The translations under genes were made by a program, and so were the position numbers. A DNA stretch of 64,000 nt, from the NCBI GenBank assembly GCA_049650345.1, contig JBARZY010000122.1:1-64000 (forward strand), read 5' to 3'. This document shows, piece after piece, positions 1-9,172 of this stretch. This stretch comes from Glaciecola sp049650345. Its GTDB lineage: Bacteria; Pseudomonadota; Gammaproteobacteria; Enterobacterales; Alteromonadaceae. The notes below the pieces were generated by a model. It ran no database searches. It was given only the letters and a program-made list of their open reading frames with translations, and had not been told where the DNA came from. How positions within the stretch are numbered: the stretch's first letter is position 1; every line of letters begins with the position of its first letter.

Positions 1-344
1 AGGTGTCTAACCCCAAGCTTTCTGCGACGAATGTCCAGTAAAATGTACATCATTAGTTGACCTGGACCGTGGTAAGTCACTTGACCGCCTCGGTCAACGG
101 GCACTACGGGTATGTCTCCGGGCGCCAATAGGTGCTCTTCTTTACCTGCTTGCCCTTGTGTGAACACAGGATCATGTTCTAGTAACCATATTTCGTCTAC
201 TACGGCACTGTTACGACTGTCGGTAAAATGTTGCATCCGCTGCCAAATAGGCAAATATGACTGCCGTCCAAGACTGCGCACTATAACTGGTTGATCAGTA
301 TCTTGGGCCTTATTTATGGTTTGGCTTGGCTGTGCAGTATTCAC
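1..344 (-). CDS. lipB: Octanoyltransferase LipB (N-terminal part, cut by window edge)
   Basis: Transfers the octanoyl group from octanoyl-ACP to lipoyl domains of 2-oxoacid dehydrogenases and the glycine cleavage H protein, the first step of endogenous lipoate synthesis. Reading the minus strand by eye from a GTG at 344 gives an open frame to the window edge, with the family blocks EHDPVFTQGQAGK and RGGQVTYHGPGQ, the latter being the conserved substrate-binding segment. Only about 114 residues are visible; the catalytic Cys/Lys half lies outside. GTG 344 is the only usual start codon downstream of the in-frame stop at 363-365 that keeps the conserved N-terminus. It begins 5 bases after the ybeD stop, as in the enterobacterial dacA-ybeD-lipB order. 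The shine-dalgarno is weak, so translation may be coupled to ybeD. Confidence 0.93.
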   Translation of the reverse strand, partial: MNTAQPSQTINKAQDTDQPVIVRSLGRQSYLPIWQRMQHFTDSRNSAVVDEIWLLEHDPVFTQGQAGKEEHLLAPGDIPVVPVDRGGQVTYHGPGQLMMYILLDIRRRKLGVRH

Positions 345-349
345 TAAAA

Positions 350-613
350 CTACAACACCACTCTAACTAAATCGATTTTAGCTAACTCGGTATACACCAA
401 TTCCATATGCGCTTTACTGGTAACTCTTACTGCCAATGACACGGCATGATAATTACCCTTACTGCTGGGTTTGATGTTCGGTGAGTAGTCGCCTGGTGCT
501 ATTTCTTGTAAACAAGCAATGACTTTTATGGGCAATTCAGGGCTAGCAACCCCCATTATCTTGAAAGTTTGCATGCACGGGAATTCTAACAACTCGTCGA
601 AATGGGTTTCCAT
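350..613 (-). CDS. ybeD: YbeD/DUF493 family protein
   Basis: Small (87 aa) cytosolic protein of the UPF0250/DUF493 family, with an ACT-like fold in its E. coli homologue; its precise function is not established. The conserved core APGDYSP followed by KPSSKGNYHAVS is clear, as is the terminal KIDLVRVVL block that resembles E. coli KIDIVRMVL. Its ATG overlaps the dacA stop by one base (TAATG), which suggests translational coupling. It lies between dacA and lipB as in enterobacteria. Length and both ends match the family, so start and frame are secure. Confidence 0.93.
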   Translation of the reverse strand: METHFDELLEFPCMQTFKIMGVASPELPIKVIACLQEIAPGDYSPNIKPSSKGNYHAVSLAVRVTSKAHMELVYTELAKIDLVRVVL

Positions 614-1767
614 TATTCTTCAAATCCTAACTTTAGGCTTAACCAGTCCATGGCTTGACTCACAAAGCTACCTTCCTGTACTTCTTCAAGTGTAACGAGT
701 GGATAAGTACCCAGTACTTCACCATCAAGTTCAATATTCAATACACCTACTACCATGCCTTTTTCAATAGGGGCTTGTAGTTGTTCACTTAATTCAAATG
801 TGGCGTTGAGCTGGTTTGCCTGACCGCGAGGAATGGTCATTGCCGTGCTGGTATTAATACCCAAGTTAACGGTCTCTTTATTGCCCATGTAAATACGGTG
901 ACTGGCGAATACGTGTCCGGCTTTAAAAGGCGTTACCGATTCATAAAAGCGAAAGCCATAACGCAGTAACTTTTTGTTTTCAGCTTTGCGAGAGCGTTCG
1001 CTCTCTGTGCCCATTACAACCGACACTAAGCGCATGTTAGCTTGTGTTGCCGATGTGATTAAGCTGTAACCAGCATCAGACGTGTGTCCGGTTTTTATGC
1101 CGTCTACATTTAAGCTCTTATCCCATAGTAAACTGTTGCGATTAAACTGTTTAATACCATTATAAGTAAACTCTTTTTGGCTATATATGGCATACATATC
1201 GGGTGTTTCATTAATGAGTGCTGACGACAAGGTGGCCATGTCGCGTGGCGATGTATAGTGGTCAGCATCATGTAAGCCGTGGCTATTAACAAAATTCGTT
1301 GCGGTTAAGCCTAGGTTTTGCGCATGTGCATTCATCATGCTGGCAAAGGCTGATTCGCTGCCCGCAATATGTTCAGCCATAGCAACACAAGCATCGTTAC
1401 CTGATTGCACAACAATGCCTTTAAGCAAATCACTCACTGAAACTTGAGTCCCAACTTCGATAAACATTTTAGATGAATCAGGAAAGTTTTTGGCCCAAGC
1501 GTTCTCTGAAATAGTGACCATGTCGGTAAGGGCGATGTTACCCGCGCGAAGTTCTTTGCCAATCACGTACATGGTCATGATTTTAGTTAAACTTGCAGGT
1601 GCTAATTGTTGATCAATGTTTTGCTCTGCAATAACATGACCAGTAGCGTGATCAACCAATAGATAACCGCTGGCTGCAACACTAGGTGGCGGTGGGATAA
1701 CAATTGCCGCATTGGCGTATGCTAGGCTAAATCCTAAGCATAATGTAGCTAATATTTTTGAGCGCAT
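613..1767 (-). CDS. dacA: D-alanyl-D-alanine carboxypeptidase (PBP5/6 type)
   Basis: Periplasmic serine DD-carboxypeptidase that trims the terminal D-Ala of peptidoglycan pentapeptides. The three penicillin-binding motifs are present: SLTK with the nucleophile near Ser59, SGN (in VQSGNDAC) and KTG (in GIKTGHT). A C-terminal PBP5-type beta domain follows, ending in an amphipathic tail (AMDWLSLKLGF) like the membrane anchor of PBP5. The start at 1767 is preferred over an upstream in-frame ATG at 1809 because it gives a compact signal peptide (MRSKILATLCLGF...ANA) and has an AGGAT ribosome site about 7 bases upstream. It sits between rlpA and ybeD in the elongation cluster, which fits a role in side-wall maturation. 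Family assignment is secure; the DacA/DacC distinction rests on synteny. Confidence 0.95.
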   Translation of the reverse strand: MRSKILATLCLGFSLAYANAAIVIPPPPSVAASGYLLVDHATGHVIAEQNIDQQLAPASLTKIMTMYVIGKELRAGNIALTDMVTISENAWAKNFPDSSKMFIEVGTQVSVSDLLKGIVVQSGNDACVAMAEHIAGSESAFASMMNAHAQNLGLTATNFVNSHGLHDADHYTSPRDMATLSSALINETPDMYAIYSQKEFTYNGIKQFNRNSLLWDKSLNVDGIKTGHTSDAGYSLITSATQANMRLVSVVMGTESERSRKAENKKLLRYGFRFYESVTPFKAGHVFASHRIYMGNKETVNLGINTSTAMTIPRGQANQLNATFELSEQLQAPIEKGMVVGVLNIELDGEVLGTYPLVTLEEVQEGSFVSQAMDWLSLKLGFEE

Positions 1768-1887
1768 TTTTAATCCTGTGACAACAGTTTTTGTTATTTT
1801 ATGATTCAACTTTAATAACCTGTAATTTTAACCGATTGTGCGGGCAAACGACACCCTTAACCCGATTATTTATATATGAGTAGAGCT

Positions 1888-2841
1888 TTAGTTTGGTGCT
1901 TGTTCGCCAGGGCCTTCAATGGTAAAGGCCTGGTCAAATCCAATTTTGCGCAGCGCTTTTATGAGTTTATTGGCTTTTTGCTTTGAATCAACGGGGCCAA
2001 GCTGTAGTCGATAAATGTTGGCTACCTTGGGTGTAATGGCGTTGACTTGTAAAAGGTTGGTTAAACCAAGAGCAAGAGATTTAATTTTTTCTTCATTTTG
2101 CATGGCCATAACTTGCACAAACAGTAAATCTTCCTGACTACCTACGTTTTCGCTATTGGTATGAAGTACAGATGTATCTACAGGTGGCGTTGTTGCTGCT
2201 AACAATACTGAAGGTGGCGATGAGGGTAATTCGGTGTTGTCATTTGCTGGAATGGTAGCTTGTTTACCTATGGTAGTGTCACCTTGCTCATTTACATGAA
2301 TAACCGCTATTTTGACCCTTGCCACGCCTTGCTCATGAACCCCTAATTTTTTGGCGGCACCGTACGACAAATCAAGTATTCTGTCGTCATGAAATGGGCC
2401 GCGGTCGTTAACTTTTACAATCACGCTTTGGTCGTTGTCTAGATTTGTTACCTGAAGATATGAGGGGAGAGGCAGTGTTTTGTGAGCCGCGCTTAACGCA
2501 AACATATTGAATATTTCGCCATTAGCGGTTTTGTGACCATGGAACTTTTGACCATACCATGACGCATAACCTTCGTCTTCATAACCTTTGCCAGTAATTA
2601 ATGGCGTATAGTATTGCCCCATTACTTGATAGGGCCTGCTAGTCCAAACGTTATAGGTTTCAAAACGAGGAATTACTTCTTGGTATTCAATTTCGCCATA
2701 ATCAAATGTTGGCGCGGTATCATGCTTAATACTATAGCGCCCACTATTGCTAGCACATGCTTGCAATAACATGCATATAAACAAACAAAGCAAAACGTTT
2801 TGACGTGGGTAAACCCGTTGCATTGTGTTAATCCTTGACAC
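1888..2841 (-). CDS. rlpA: RlpA septal-ring lipoprotein, SPOR-domain lytic transglycosylase
   Basis: RlpA proteins are outer-membrane lipoproteins; in Pseudomonas RlpA cleaves denuded glycan strands, while in E. coli that activity is not shown. The N-terminus has a hydrophobic signal and a lipobox ending LLQAC near residue 29. The double-psi beta-barrel domain follows (GYASWYGQKFHGHKTANGE ... VKVNDRGPF), including the conserved ASWYG, H/TANGE and NDRGPF elements carrying the predicted catalytic acid. After a Pro/Ser/Thr-rich linker the last 75 or so residues form a SPOR domain (LFVQVMAM...YRLQLGP), which binds denuded septal peptidoglycan. A second possible start at residue 7 (Met) would not change the mature protein. 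Neighbours rodA and dacA match the E. coli order. Confidence 0.93.
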   Translation of the reverse strand: MSRINTMQRVYPRQNVLLCLFICMLLQACASNSGRYSIKHDTAPTFDYGEIEYQEVIPRFETYNVWTSRPYQVMGQYYTPLITGKGYEDEGYASWYGQKFHGHKTANGEIFNMFALSAAHKTLPLPSYLQVTNLDNDQSVIVKVNDRGPFHDDRILDLSYGAAKKLGVHEQGVARVKIAVIHVNEQGDTTIGKQATIPANDNTELPSSPPSVLLAATTPPVDTSVLHTNSENVGSQEDLLFVQVMAMQNEEKIKSLALGLTNLLQVNAITPKVANIYRLQLGPVDSKQKANKLIKALRKIGFDQAFTIEGPGEQAPN

Positions 2842-2905
2842 TTCGTTATTGTTTTTACTACTTATTTATAAATTAAGAGTGGATGCTAAAGCAAGCTCCC
2901 AAACA

Positions 2906-4021
2906 TTAGCGCGACAGTAGTCGTTTTTGGGTACCAATAGCCATCAATATACCAAACCCAGCCATAAGCGTCACCATAGATGTACCACCATAACTAATTA
3001 AGGGTAGGGGAACTCCTACCACAGGTAGCAAACCTGACACCATGCCCATATTTACAAATACATACACAAAAAAGGTAAGTGTAATACTGCCTGCTAATAA
3101 TTTACTGAAAGTATCTTGAGCGCGGTTAGCAATGTATAAGCCTCGTAAAATTATGCATAAATACATAAACAATAAACCAGCCACACCCACTAAACCAAAT
3201 TCTTCGCTATACACCGAAAAAATAAAATCGGTGTGTCGCTCGGGCAAAAACTCAAGTTGCGATTGAGTGCCTTGTAACCAACCTTTTCCATCAATACCGC
3301 CCGAACCAATGGCTATTTTAGATTGTATAATATGGTAGCCCGAGCCAAGGGGATCGCTTTCGGGATCTAAAAACGTAGTAACGCGCTGTTTTTGATAATC
3401 TTTCATTAAAAAGAACCACATGATGGGCGCAAAAGCACTGCCTAATATGGTGATAAAGCCAATGAGTTTCCAGCGCATACCTGCCAAAAATAACACAAAA
3501 ATACCGCTTGAAGCGACCAATAACGAGGTACCTAAATCGGGTTGTTTGGCTATTAAAATGGTTGGGATAAATACGAGAATAAAGCCTAGAACCACCTGTG
3601 AAATTCGTGCGGGTAAACTGTGTTTACTAATGTACCAAGCCACCATCATAGGCATGGCGAGTTTCATAATTTCAGAGGGTTGAAAACGAAAGAACCCTAA
3701 GTCTAACCAACGTTGAGCGCCTTTGCCCATTACCCCAAACAATAACACTGCAAGCAATAAGATAATGCCGGCAGAGTAAAAATAAATCGCGACGCGTTTA
3801 TACGCCATAATAGGAATTTGTGCTAACACAAACATGATAAATACGGCCAGTGATAAGCGCACCAATTGTCGGTTCACTAAATCCCAATCTTGGCCGCCAG
3901 ATGAATATATTGTAAGCAGGCCAATGCCCATTAAGCAACCCAATGAAAACAGTAAAAACCCATCAATATGAATGCGTTCTAATAGGGTTTGTTTATTAGT
4001 GGTAAATGCTGTTTTTTTCAT
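2906..4021 (-). CDS. rodA: Rod shape-determining protein RodA (SEDS glycosyltransferase)
   Basis: Polytopic inner-membrane peptidoglycan polymerase of the SEDS family that works with the PBP2 transpeptidase in the elongasome. The 371-aa product is hydrophobic throughout, with about ten membrane segments. It carries SEDS landmarks: GKGAQRWLDLGFFRFQPSE, AKQPDLGTS containing the conserved Asp, the large periplasmic-loop motif LPERHTDFIFSV, and the terminal GVPLPLISYGGTS. Its ATG overlaps the TGA of mrdA by four bases (ATGA), indicating coupled synthesis of the two partners. Synonym mrdB. Confidence 0.96.
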   Translation of the reverse strand: MKKTAFTTNKQTLLERIHIDGFLLFSLGCLMGIGLLTIYSSGGQDWDLVNRQLVRLSLAVFIMFVLAQIPIMAYKRVAIYFYSAGIILLLAVLLFGVMGKGAQRWLDLGFFRFQPSEIMKLAMPMMVAWYISKHSLPARISQVVLGFILVFIPTILIAKQPDLGTSLLVASSGIFVLFLAGMRWKLIGFITILGSAFAPIMWFFLMKDYQKQRVTTFLDPESDPLGSGYHIIQSKIAIGSGGIDGKGWLQGTQSQLEFLPERHTDFIFSVYSEEFGLVGVAGLLFMYLCIILRGLYIANRAQDTFSKLLAGSITLTFFVYVFVNMGMVSGLLPVVGVPLPLISYGGTSMVTLMAGFGILMAIGTQKRLLSR

Positions 4022-5952
4022 TGTTCGGTAAATGTGCTTACTTCAGATTGAGGATTGCCGCTGCCGGCCTGAATACTGGCAATGTCTGATGGCCCGTTAG
4101 GTTGTGACTCAAAGTAAAAGTCCATTACATTTCGAGCAAGGGGGGCTGCGTTTGAACCACCGCCACCTACGTTTTCAATTGCCACAGCAATACTAATTTG
4201 TGGGTTGTCGTAAGGGGCGTAGCCGATGTACATAGCATTATCGCGCAAATATTCATTAACGTTTTCCTCTTCGTACTCTTCGTCTTGCGCGATAGAAAAT
4301 AATTGCGCAGTACCTGTTTTACCTGCAGCGATATACTTTGCACCCCTGTAGGCGGTATGTGCGGTTCCATGGTTCCTGTTTACTGTGCCGTATAATGAGT
4401 CGAGCACTAAGTCCCAGTTGGCATCATCTTTAACAACTACTGCGGCTTGTTCCATTACGGGTTCGTTTTGCACCTTGCCGTCAACTAAAAAACCTTTCAA
4501 TAAAGTAGGCGTAAACTTGCGGCCCTTATTGACCAATATATTTAACGAATTGGCTAATTGTAATGGGGTGGTATTCCAGTAACTTTGCCCAATACCCACC
4601 GATATTGTATCGCCTATATACCAAGGCTCATTGAATCGTGCGCGTTTCCAGCCTCTGCTAGGCATATTGGCTTGAGACTCTTCGTATAGATCAATGCCCG
4701 TAAACTGGCCAAAACCAAATTGTGACATCGCGTCATGAATACGGTCTATGCCCAAGCGATAGGCAAGATCGTAGTAAAACGTATCGCAGCTTACTTCAAC
4801 TGATTTGGTTACATTAACTTTGCCGTGTCCACCTTTTTTCCAGTCTCGCCAAACGTGTGACACATTGCGCAATTGGTATACGCCTTTGTCTCGTATTTCA
4901 GTTTGTTCATCAATTACACCTTCTTCCAAGCCTAGCAATGCCAAATGCGGCTTAATAGTTGAAGCGGGCGGATAACGTCCTTGAGTTGCGCGATTCAATA
5001 ATGGGCTGTATTTGCTGTTCAGCAATTTTGAATATTCGGTTTGGCTTATGCCATGCACAAACAGGTTTGGGTCGTAACTGGGACTTGAATAAAGTGCCAA
5101 TACTCCCCCGGTTTTTACATCGGTAATTACTACCGAGCCGCGACGATCCGCTAATTCTTGTTGCGCCTTTTTTTGCAGCTCAATATCAATATTTAATACA
5201 ATATCTTTGCCAGGAATAGGCGGCTCAAAATTAAGCACCCGAATAATACGACCTTTGTTGTTCACTTCTACTTGTTGAAAACCTACTGTGCCGTGCAACA
5301 AACGCTCATGAAACTTTTCAACACCTTGCTTACCAATATCATGAGTTGCAGCGTAGTTTGCTTCTTCGTCGTTGGCTTTGAGTTTTGCTAAATCGCGCTT
5401 GTTTATTCGGGCTACATAACCGAGCATGTGAGTAAGCGTGTCTCTGAAGGGGTAAAATCGAGATAACCGTGCTTCTATGTAAACGCCGCTAAATTTATGT
5501 TGATTGGCCGAAAAAAGTGCCACCTCGTCATGAGTCAACTGCTGTCTTATGGCAACGGGCTTAAATCGGCGTTGTCGCTTTCGTTCTTTTTGAAAGCGCG
5601 CCATCTCAGCTGGGGTAATATCCATTAATTCGGCTATTTCAGCAATCGTTTCACTCAAATTATCTACGTCTTCGGGGATAATTTCTAAACTGAACACTGG
5701 GCGGTTTTCAGCGAGTATTACGCCGTTTCGGTCGTAAATTAGGCCGCGATTTGGTGCTACGGGTAGCACTTTTATGCGGTTACCGTTTGATTGTGTCTGA
5801 TAAGCTTCGTGCTGACGCACTTGTAAGTCGTACAAATTGACCAAGATAATGAGCATTAGACTCACAACAAAAATCGCTGAGAAAAATGCCCTACGAGCAA
5901 ATAAGTTTGCTTCTGCACTGTGATCTCTAATCGTTTGTTTTACTTGTGCCAT
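4018..5952 (-). CDS. mrdA: Penicillin-binding protein 2, elongation transpeptidase
   Basis: Monofunctional class B transpeptidase that cross-links new peptidoglycan during cell elongation, paired with RodA. One N-terminal membrane anchor (about residues 22-42) is followed by a pedestal domain with the conserved NRGLIYDRNGVILAENRP segment and a transpeptidase domain. Active-site motifs are STIK with nucleophile Ser331, SCD (in VEVSCDTFYYDLA) and KTGTAQ. At 644 aa it matches E. coli PBP2 (633 aa). It follows rlmH with about 40 bases between and overlaps rodA by four bases. The C-terminal tail is Ser/Gln-rich and poorly conserved. Confidence 0.96.
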   Translation of the reverse strand: MAQVKQTIRDHSAEANLFARRAFFSAIFVVSLMLIILVNLYDLQVRQHEAYQTQSNGNRIKVLPVAPNRGLIYDRNGVILAENRPVFSLEIIPEDVDNLSETIAEIAELMDITPAEMARFQKERKRQRRFKPVAIRQQLTHDEVALFSANQHKFSGVYIEARLSRFYPFRDTLTHMLGYVARINKRDLAKLKANDEEANYAATHDIGKQGVEKFHERLLHGTVGFQQVEVNNKGRIIRVLNFEPPIPGKDIVLNIDIELQKKAQQELADRRGSVVITDVKTGGVLALYSSPSYDPNLFVHGISQTEYSKLLNSKYSPLLNRATQGRYPPASTIKPHLALLGLEEGVIDEQTEIRDKGVYQLRNVSHVWRDWKKGGHGKVNVTKSVEVSCDTFYYDLAYRLGIDRIHDAMSQFGFGQFTGIDLYEESQANMPSRGWKRARFNEPWYIGDTISVGIGQSYWNTTPLQLANSLNILVNKGRKFTPTLLKGFLVDGKVQNEPVMEQAAVVVKDDANWDLVLDSLYGTVNRNHGTAHTAYRGAKYIAAGKTGTAQLFSIAQDEEYEEENVNEYLRDNAMYIGYAPYDNPQISIAVAIENVGGGGSNAAPLARNVMDFYFESQPNGPSDIASIQAGSGNPQSEVSTFTEQ

Positions 5953-5990
5953 GTAAGCTGTTGTACCATTTTTGTTATTCTTAACGCTCG

Positions 5991-6461
5991 TTATTCACGA
6001 TGATATGGATGGTTTTGCGTCACCGACCATGCTCGATATAATGCTTCTGTTACAATGACACGTACCATTGGATGTGGCAAGGTAAGCGGTGATAATGACC
6101 ACATTTGTTCAGCAGCTTGTCTGCAAGCGTCTGATAACCCTTCAGGCCCGCCTATTAATAAACTAATATTTCGGCCATCCATTTTCCAAGCGTCAATTTG
6201 CTTGGCTAACTGATTAGTAGTCCAAGCTTTACCTAACACTTCTAATGCAATAATTTTGTTACCTTTGGGTACCGCTGCCAAACACTTTTCACCTTCGGCT
6301 ATTTTTATTTTAGCTAGGTCAACTGTTTTACCGCGTTTGTGCGGTGTAATTTCTGTGAAATACACCGCAAATTCGGTCATAAAACGTCGTAAATATTCAT
6401 TACAACCTTCGACCACCCAAGCGGGCATTTTGTTCCCTACGGCAATAATTTGCACTTGCAT
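5991..6461 (-). CDS. rlmH: 23S rRNA pseudouridine-1915 N3-methyltransferase RlmH
   Basis: SPOUT-class methyltransferase that methylates pseudouridine 1915 in helix 69 of 23S rRNA on assembled 70S ribosomes. The 156-aa length is typical. The knotted AdoMet-binding site is visible as LLIGGPEGLSD, followed by WSLSPLTLPHPMVRVIVTEALYRAWS and the terminal HPYHRE that contacts the substrate. It lies 8 bases downstream of rsfS, the same pair as in E. coli (ybeA-ybeB), linking it with ribosome maturation and silencing. Confidence 0.96.
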   Translation of the reverse strand: MQVQIIAVGNKMPAWVVEGCNEYLRRFMTEFAVYFTEITPHKRGKTVDLAKIKIAEGEKCLAAVPKGNKIIALEVLGKAWTTNQLAKQIDAWKMDGRNISLLIGGPEGLSDACRQAAEQMWSLSPLTLPHPMVRVIVTEALYRAWSVTQNHPYHRE

Positions 6462-6469
6462 GAGCTATG

Positions 6470-6787
6470 CTATTGCCACAATTTTTCAAGCTGATAAAAA
6501 TCGCGGGTTTCGTCTTGCATTACGTGCAGGACCACTTCACCTAAATCAACTAATACCCATTCGCCTACATCTTTACCTTCAACCGATAACGGCAGTTGAT
6601 TAATGTGCTTGCATTCGACAATAACGTTGTCGGCAATTGAAGACACATGGCGTTTTGAGTTACCGGAACAAATAATCATGGTGCTGGTAACGCTGGATTT
6701 TTCAGATACGTCTAACACTATCATGTCGCGCGCTTTCATGTCGTCGGCTTTGTCGCTTACAAAGTCTATAAACTCTTTATGATTCAA
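6470..6787 (-). CDS. rsfS: Ribosomal silencing factor RsfS
   Basis: Binds ribosomal protein L14 (uL14) on the large subunit and blocks subunit joining during starvation. The 105-aa product carries the family blocks KADDMKARDMIVLDV, MIICSGNSKRHVSSIAD and GEWVLVDLGEVVLHVMQDETRDFYQLEKLW, the last being the most conserved part. It follows nadD by about 14 bases; the cobC gene found between nadD and rsfS in E. coli is absent here. Start and length agree with the family. Confidence 0.95.
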   Translation of the reverse strand: MNHKEFIDFVSDKADDMKARDMIVLDVSEKSSVTSTMIICSGNSKRHVSSIADNVIVECKHINQLPLSVEGKDVGEWVLVDLGEVVLHVMQDETRDFYQLEKLWQ

Positions 6788-6801
6788 TGGTCTTCCTATT
6801 G

Positions 6802-7551
6802 TTAATGGTTATATAGTTGGTGCTGTTTAATATAGTTTACTATTGTTGATGGCACTAAATCAGATACATCTTGCTGCTTAGCAATGCGGCTTCGCACACT
6901 TGTAGATGACAACGCCATGGTGTTATTGTTTACCAGCCAAAGGTTGCCCGCAGTCGATGTGCTTATTATATCCATAAATGCGCTGTTGGTGTCACATTGC
7001 TTCACAACATTAACTGGGGCAAGTTTAGACGATAAATACAGTTTACTCTTATCGTCCATCTCTGAGCTTACAATATCGCAGAGCAAACCTTGCTCTGTTC
7101 GAAATTTATACAAATTTGATGCCACAATTGTAGAATGATGAGCAGTGCTTGGTCTAGTCATCACTAAAATATGTGCATAATCAAACATCTGTTGCCAATG
7201 ATACCACTTATGAATATGCGCTAGCGAATCATCACCCATAATAAAAACAAGCTGCGTATTAGGGTGTAATTGCTTGAGTTGTTGTAGGGTCTTTACTGTA
7301 TAAGTGGTGTTTTGTTGTTTAGTTTCAATGGTGTTAATAGTAAACCGAGGATCAAGTGCTACAAGGTGACGCAGCATGTTTACTCGATGCTCGCTTGCAC
7401 TTACCTCAGACTTTAACGCGGGAACATGTGCTGGCATTAACTCGATATGAGGAATACCGAGTAAATCAGCAGTACTTTGTAATGGCCGCAAATGACCGTA
7501 ATGAGGCGGATCGAAGGTACCGCCATATATAAACTTAATGTCTTTATGCAA
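6802..7551 (-). CDS. nadD: Nicotinate-nucleotide adenylyltransferase NadD
   Basis: Converts nicotinate mononucleotide and ATP to deamido-NAD in NAD synthesis. The nucleotidyltransferase signature GGTFDPPHYGHL is at the N-terminus and the second nucleotide-binding motif SSTSVRSRI near the C-terminus. I place the start at TTG 7551 because it gives the usual N-terminus (a few residues before FIYGGTFDPPH) and overlaps the holA stop by only 8 bases. An ATG at 7611 would add 20 residues with no family counterpart. Even so the protein is about 249 aa against roughly 213 in E. coli; the extra length is an insert at about residues 150-205 between the two nucleotide motifs. Family is secure, start is less so. 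Confidence 0.9.
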   Translation of the reverse strand: MHKDIKFIYGGTFDPPHYGHLRPLQSTADLLGIPHIELMPAHVPALKSEVSASEHRVNMLRHLVALDPRFTINTIETKQQNTTYTVKTLQQLKQLHPNTQLVFIMGDDSLAHIHKWYHWQQMFDYAHILVMTRPSTAHHSTIVASNLYKFRTEQGLLCDIVSSEMDDKSKLYLSSKLAPVNVVKQCDTNSAFMDIISTSTAGNLWLVNNNTMALSSTSVRSRIAKQQDVSDLVPSTIVNYIKQHQLYNH

Positions 7552-8572
7552 AGCTAAACTCTGATAATTCAACAGGCATAAACAGCATCGCAAGGTGGCT
7601 GAGTACCACAAAAGGTTTGGCTACCGTAGTCGATTTAAACATAATGTCCACTTGGCTTAACTGGGCGTTAATTGCTTGCATATGTTGTGTACTTAACCGT
7701 TGTAACGCCTGTTGGTAAAGTGTTTGTTTGCTTGGCCATATACGCAGTGCTTTAAAGTCGACACGGCCTTGAGATGCTTGCATGTCGGTTAAAGCAGTGA
7801 GAGTTTGCGCTTCATTTACTAAATTCCAAAGAATAATTACCGGCTCGATGCCTTCATCTTCAAGGCGCCCTAACATTTTCACTGCGCGGGTCATATCACC
7901 ACGTAAAATTTCGTCGGTGAACTGAAATACAGAATAACGTGATTGCTGTACCATTGCCGTGGCAATCATGTTGTCGTCAATAACGGTGCTTGCGTCATAG
8001 TACAAGGCTAATTTTTCGAGCTCTTGTCTGCCTGCCATTAAGTTTCCTTCGCACAAATCACTTAACATACTTAATGCACTTGGCTTGAGCGTTAACGATA
8101 ACTGCTTAGCTCGGTTGGCAAGCCAGTTTTGTAGTTGATTACCTTGCAAATCATACACGTGACAAAACCACGCTTTTTTCATTAAAGCGCTAAACCATTT
8201 GGTTTTTTGTACATCTTTACCCGCTTTTGGACCATTAATCACTAAAACCACATCAGGGTTGTCCATTTGGGCTATTTCAGTAAAGTGCTTCGCGCCAGCA
8301 GTGCCAGGTTTTACCGTGTTTAAATTCAGTTCTATGTATTGTTTGTCAGCAAATAATGACATGCTTTGCATGGCGTCTAACAAATGCGCCCACTCAAAAT
8401 CAGCATCTAGGGTAAAACTCTGACGCTCGTCAAAACCCAAAGACTTAACGTGCAGTCGTATTTGGTCAATTATATCTAGCTTTTGCTGAGGTTCGTCGCC
8501 GAATAGTAAGACAATTTGAGGCAAAGGTTGTTGCGCAAGTTGCCTTACAATATCGTGGGCCTGAAACTGCAC
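7544..8572 (-). CDS. holA: DNA polymerase III delta subunit HolA
   Basis: Clamp-loader subunit that opens the beta clamp during DNA replication. The 342-aa product aligns with E. coli delta in length and in the N-terminal blocks LLFGDEPQQKLDIIDQIR and SLFADKQYIELNL; the central NWLANRAKQLSLTL and DLCEGNLMAGRQELEKLALY segments are also typical. It begins one base upstream of the lptE stop and its 3' end overlaps nadD, so lptE, holA and nadD are probably one transcript. No catalytic residues are expected in this AAA+-fold subunit. Confidence 0.95.
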   Translation of the reverse strand: MQFQAHDIVRQLAQQPLPQIVLLFGDEPQQKLDIIDQIRLHVKSLGFDERQSFTLDADFEWAHLLDAMQSMSLFADKQYIELNLNTVKPGTAGAKHFTEIAQMDNPDVVLVINGPKAGKDVQKTKWFSALMKKAWFCHVYDLQGNQLQNWLANRAKQLSLTLKPSALSMLSDLCEGNLMAGRQELEKLALYYDASTVIDDNMIATAMVQQSRYSVFQFTDEILRGDMTRAVKMLGRLEDEGIEPVIILWNLVNEAQTLTALTDMQASQGRVDFKALRIWPSKQTLYQQALQRLSTQHMQAINAQLSQVDIMFKSTTVAKPFVVLSHLAMLFMPVELSEFSFA

Positions 8573-9172
8573 CTAGTTCACCTTTTGCGCAATGGGTGTG
8601 GTGTTAGCACTTATGCTACTGGCGTATTGACTGGATAATAACCTTATAATTCGGTCAGCAGCATCGCGACGTAAATCGCTCAGCACTAAATCAAGTTCTC
8701 TCGATTTAGCAAGTACTTGGTCGGGATCGTCTTGGTATTCTCGACTCACACTTAGCGTATTAGTAATGGGGGCTGCATTTGGAAACGTAACTTGATACCT
8801 TACCGTATATACCAACTCGTACTCGGCCACTTGCCCAGTTGTAAACACCGATAATAAGCGGCGTTCGAACTGTTCAGGTTGTAACATTACCTCAACAGCG
8901 CTGTTTGCATCTAAAGGCAGGCTAGCTTGTTGGCGCTCAATGTAGGTAACGCTGTTTAACTGGTATACAGGTAAACGGTCTTGCAAGGCCCTTGATATAG
9001 GCGAGTATTGTAAGGGCGCATTAATAACCACCGTAGTGAGGCTATCGGGCAACGCTTGCGAGCCCCTCAGGGAAAACCCACAGCTTGCAACACTCAATGC
9101 CAGCAATACACACAATGCTGCCCGCATCAACAAGGGCAAAGTAAAAGAGATCATTGTGCTGGGTTTGCTCAT
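8573..9172 (-). CDS. lptE: LPS-assembly lipoprotein LptE
   Basis: Outer-membrane lipoprotein that plugs the LptD barrel and helps deliver LPS to the cell surface. A signal sequence ends in the lipobox VASC, after which the mature protein begins CGFSLRG, the hallmark of LptE/RlpB. The rest is divergent beta-rich sequence (EVMLQPEQFERRLLSV, AEYELVYTVRYQV) ending with an amphipathic segment (RDAADRIIRLLSS). Length is 199 aa (E. coli 193). Its ATG overlaps the leuS stop by one base (TAATG). LptD itself is not in the window. Confidence 0.93.
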   Translation of the reverse strand: MSKPSTMISFTLPLLMRAALCVLLALSVASCGFSLRGSQALPDSLTTVVINAPLQYSPISRALQDRLPVYQLNSVTYIERQQASLPLDANSAVEVMLQPEQFERRLLSVFTTGQVAEYELVYTVRYQVTFPNAAPITNTLSVSREYQDDPDQVLAKSRELDLVLSDLRRDAADRIIRLLSSQYASSISANTTPIAQKVN

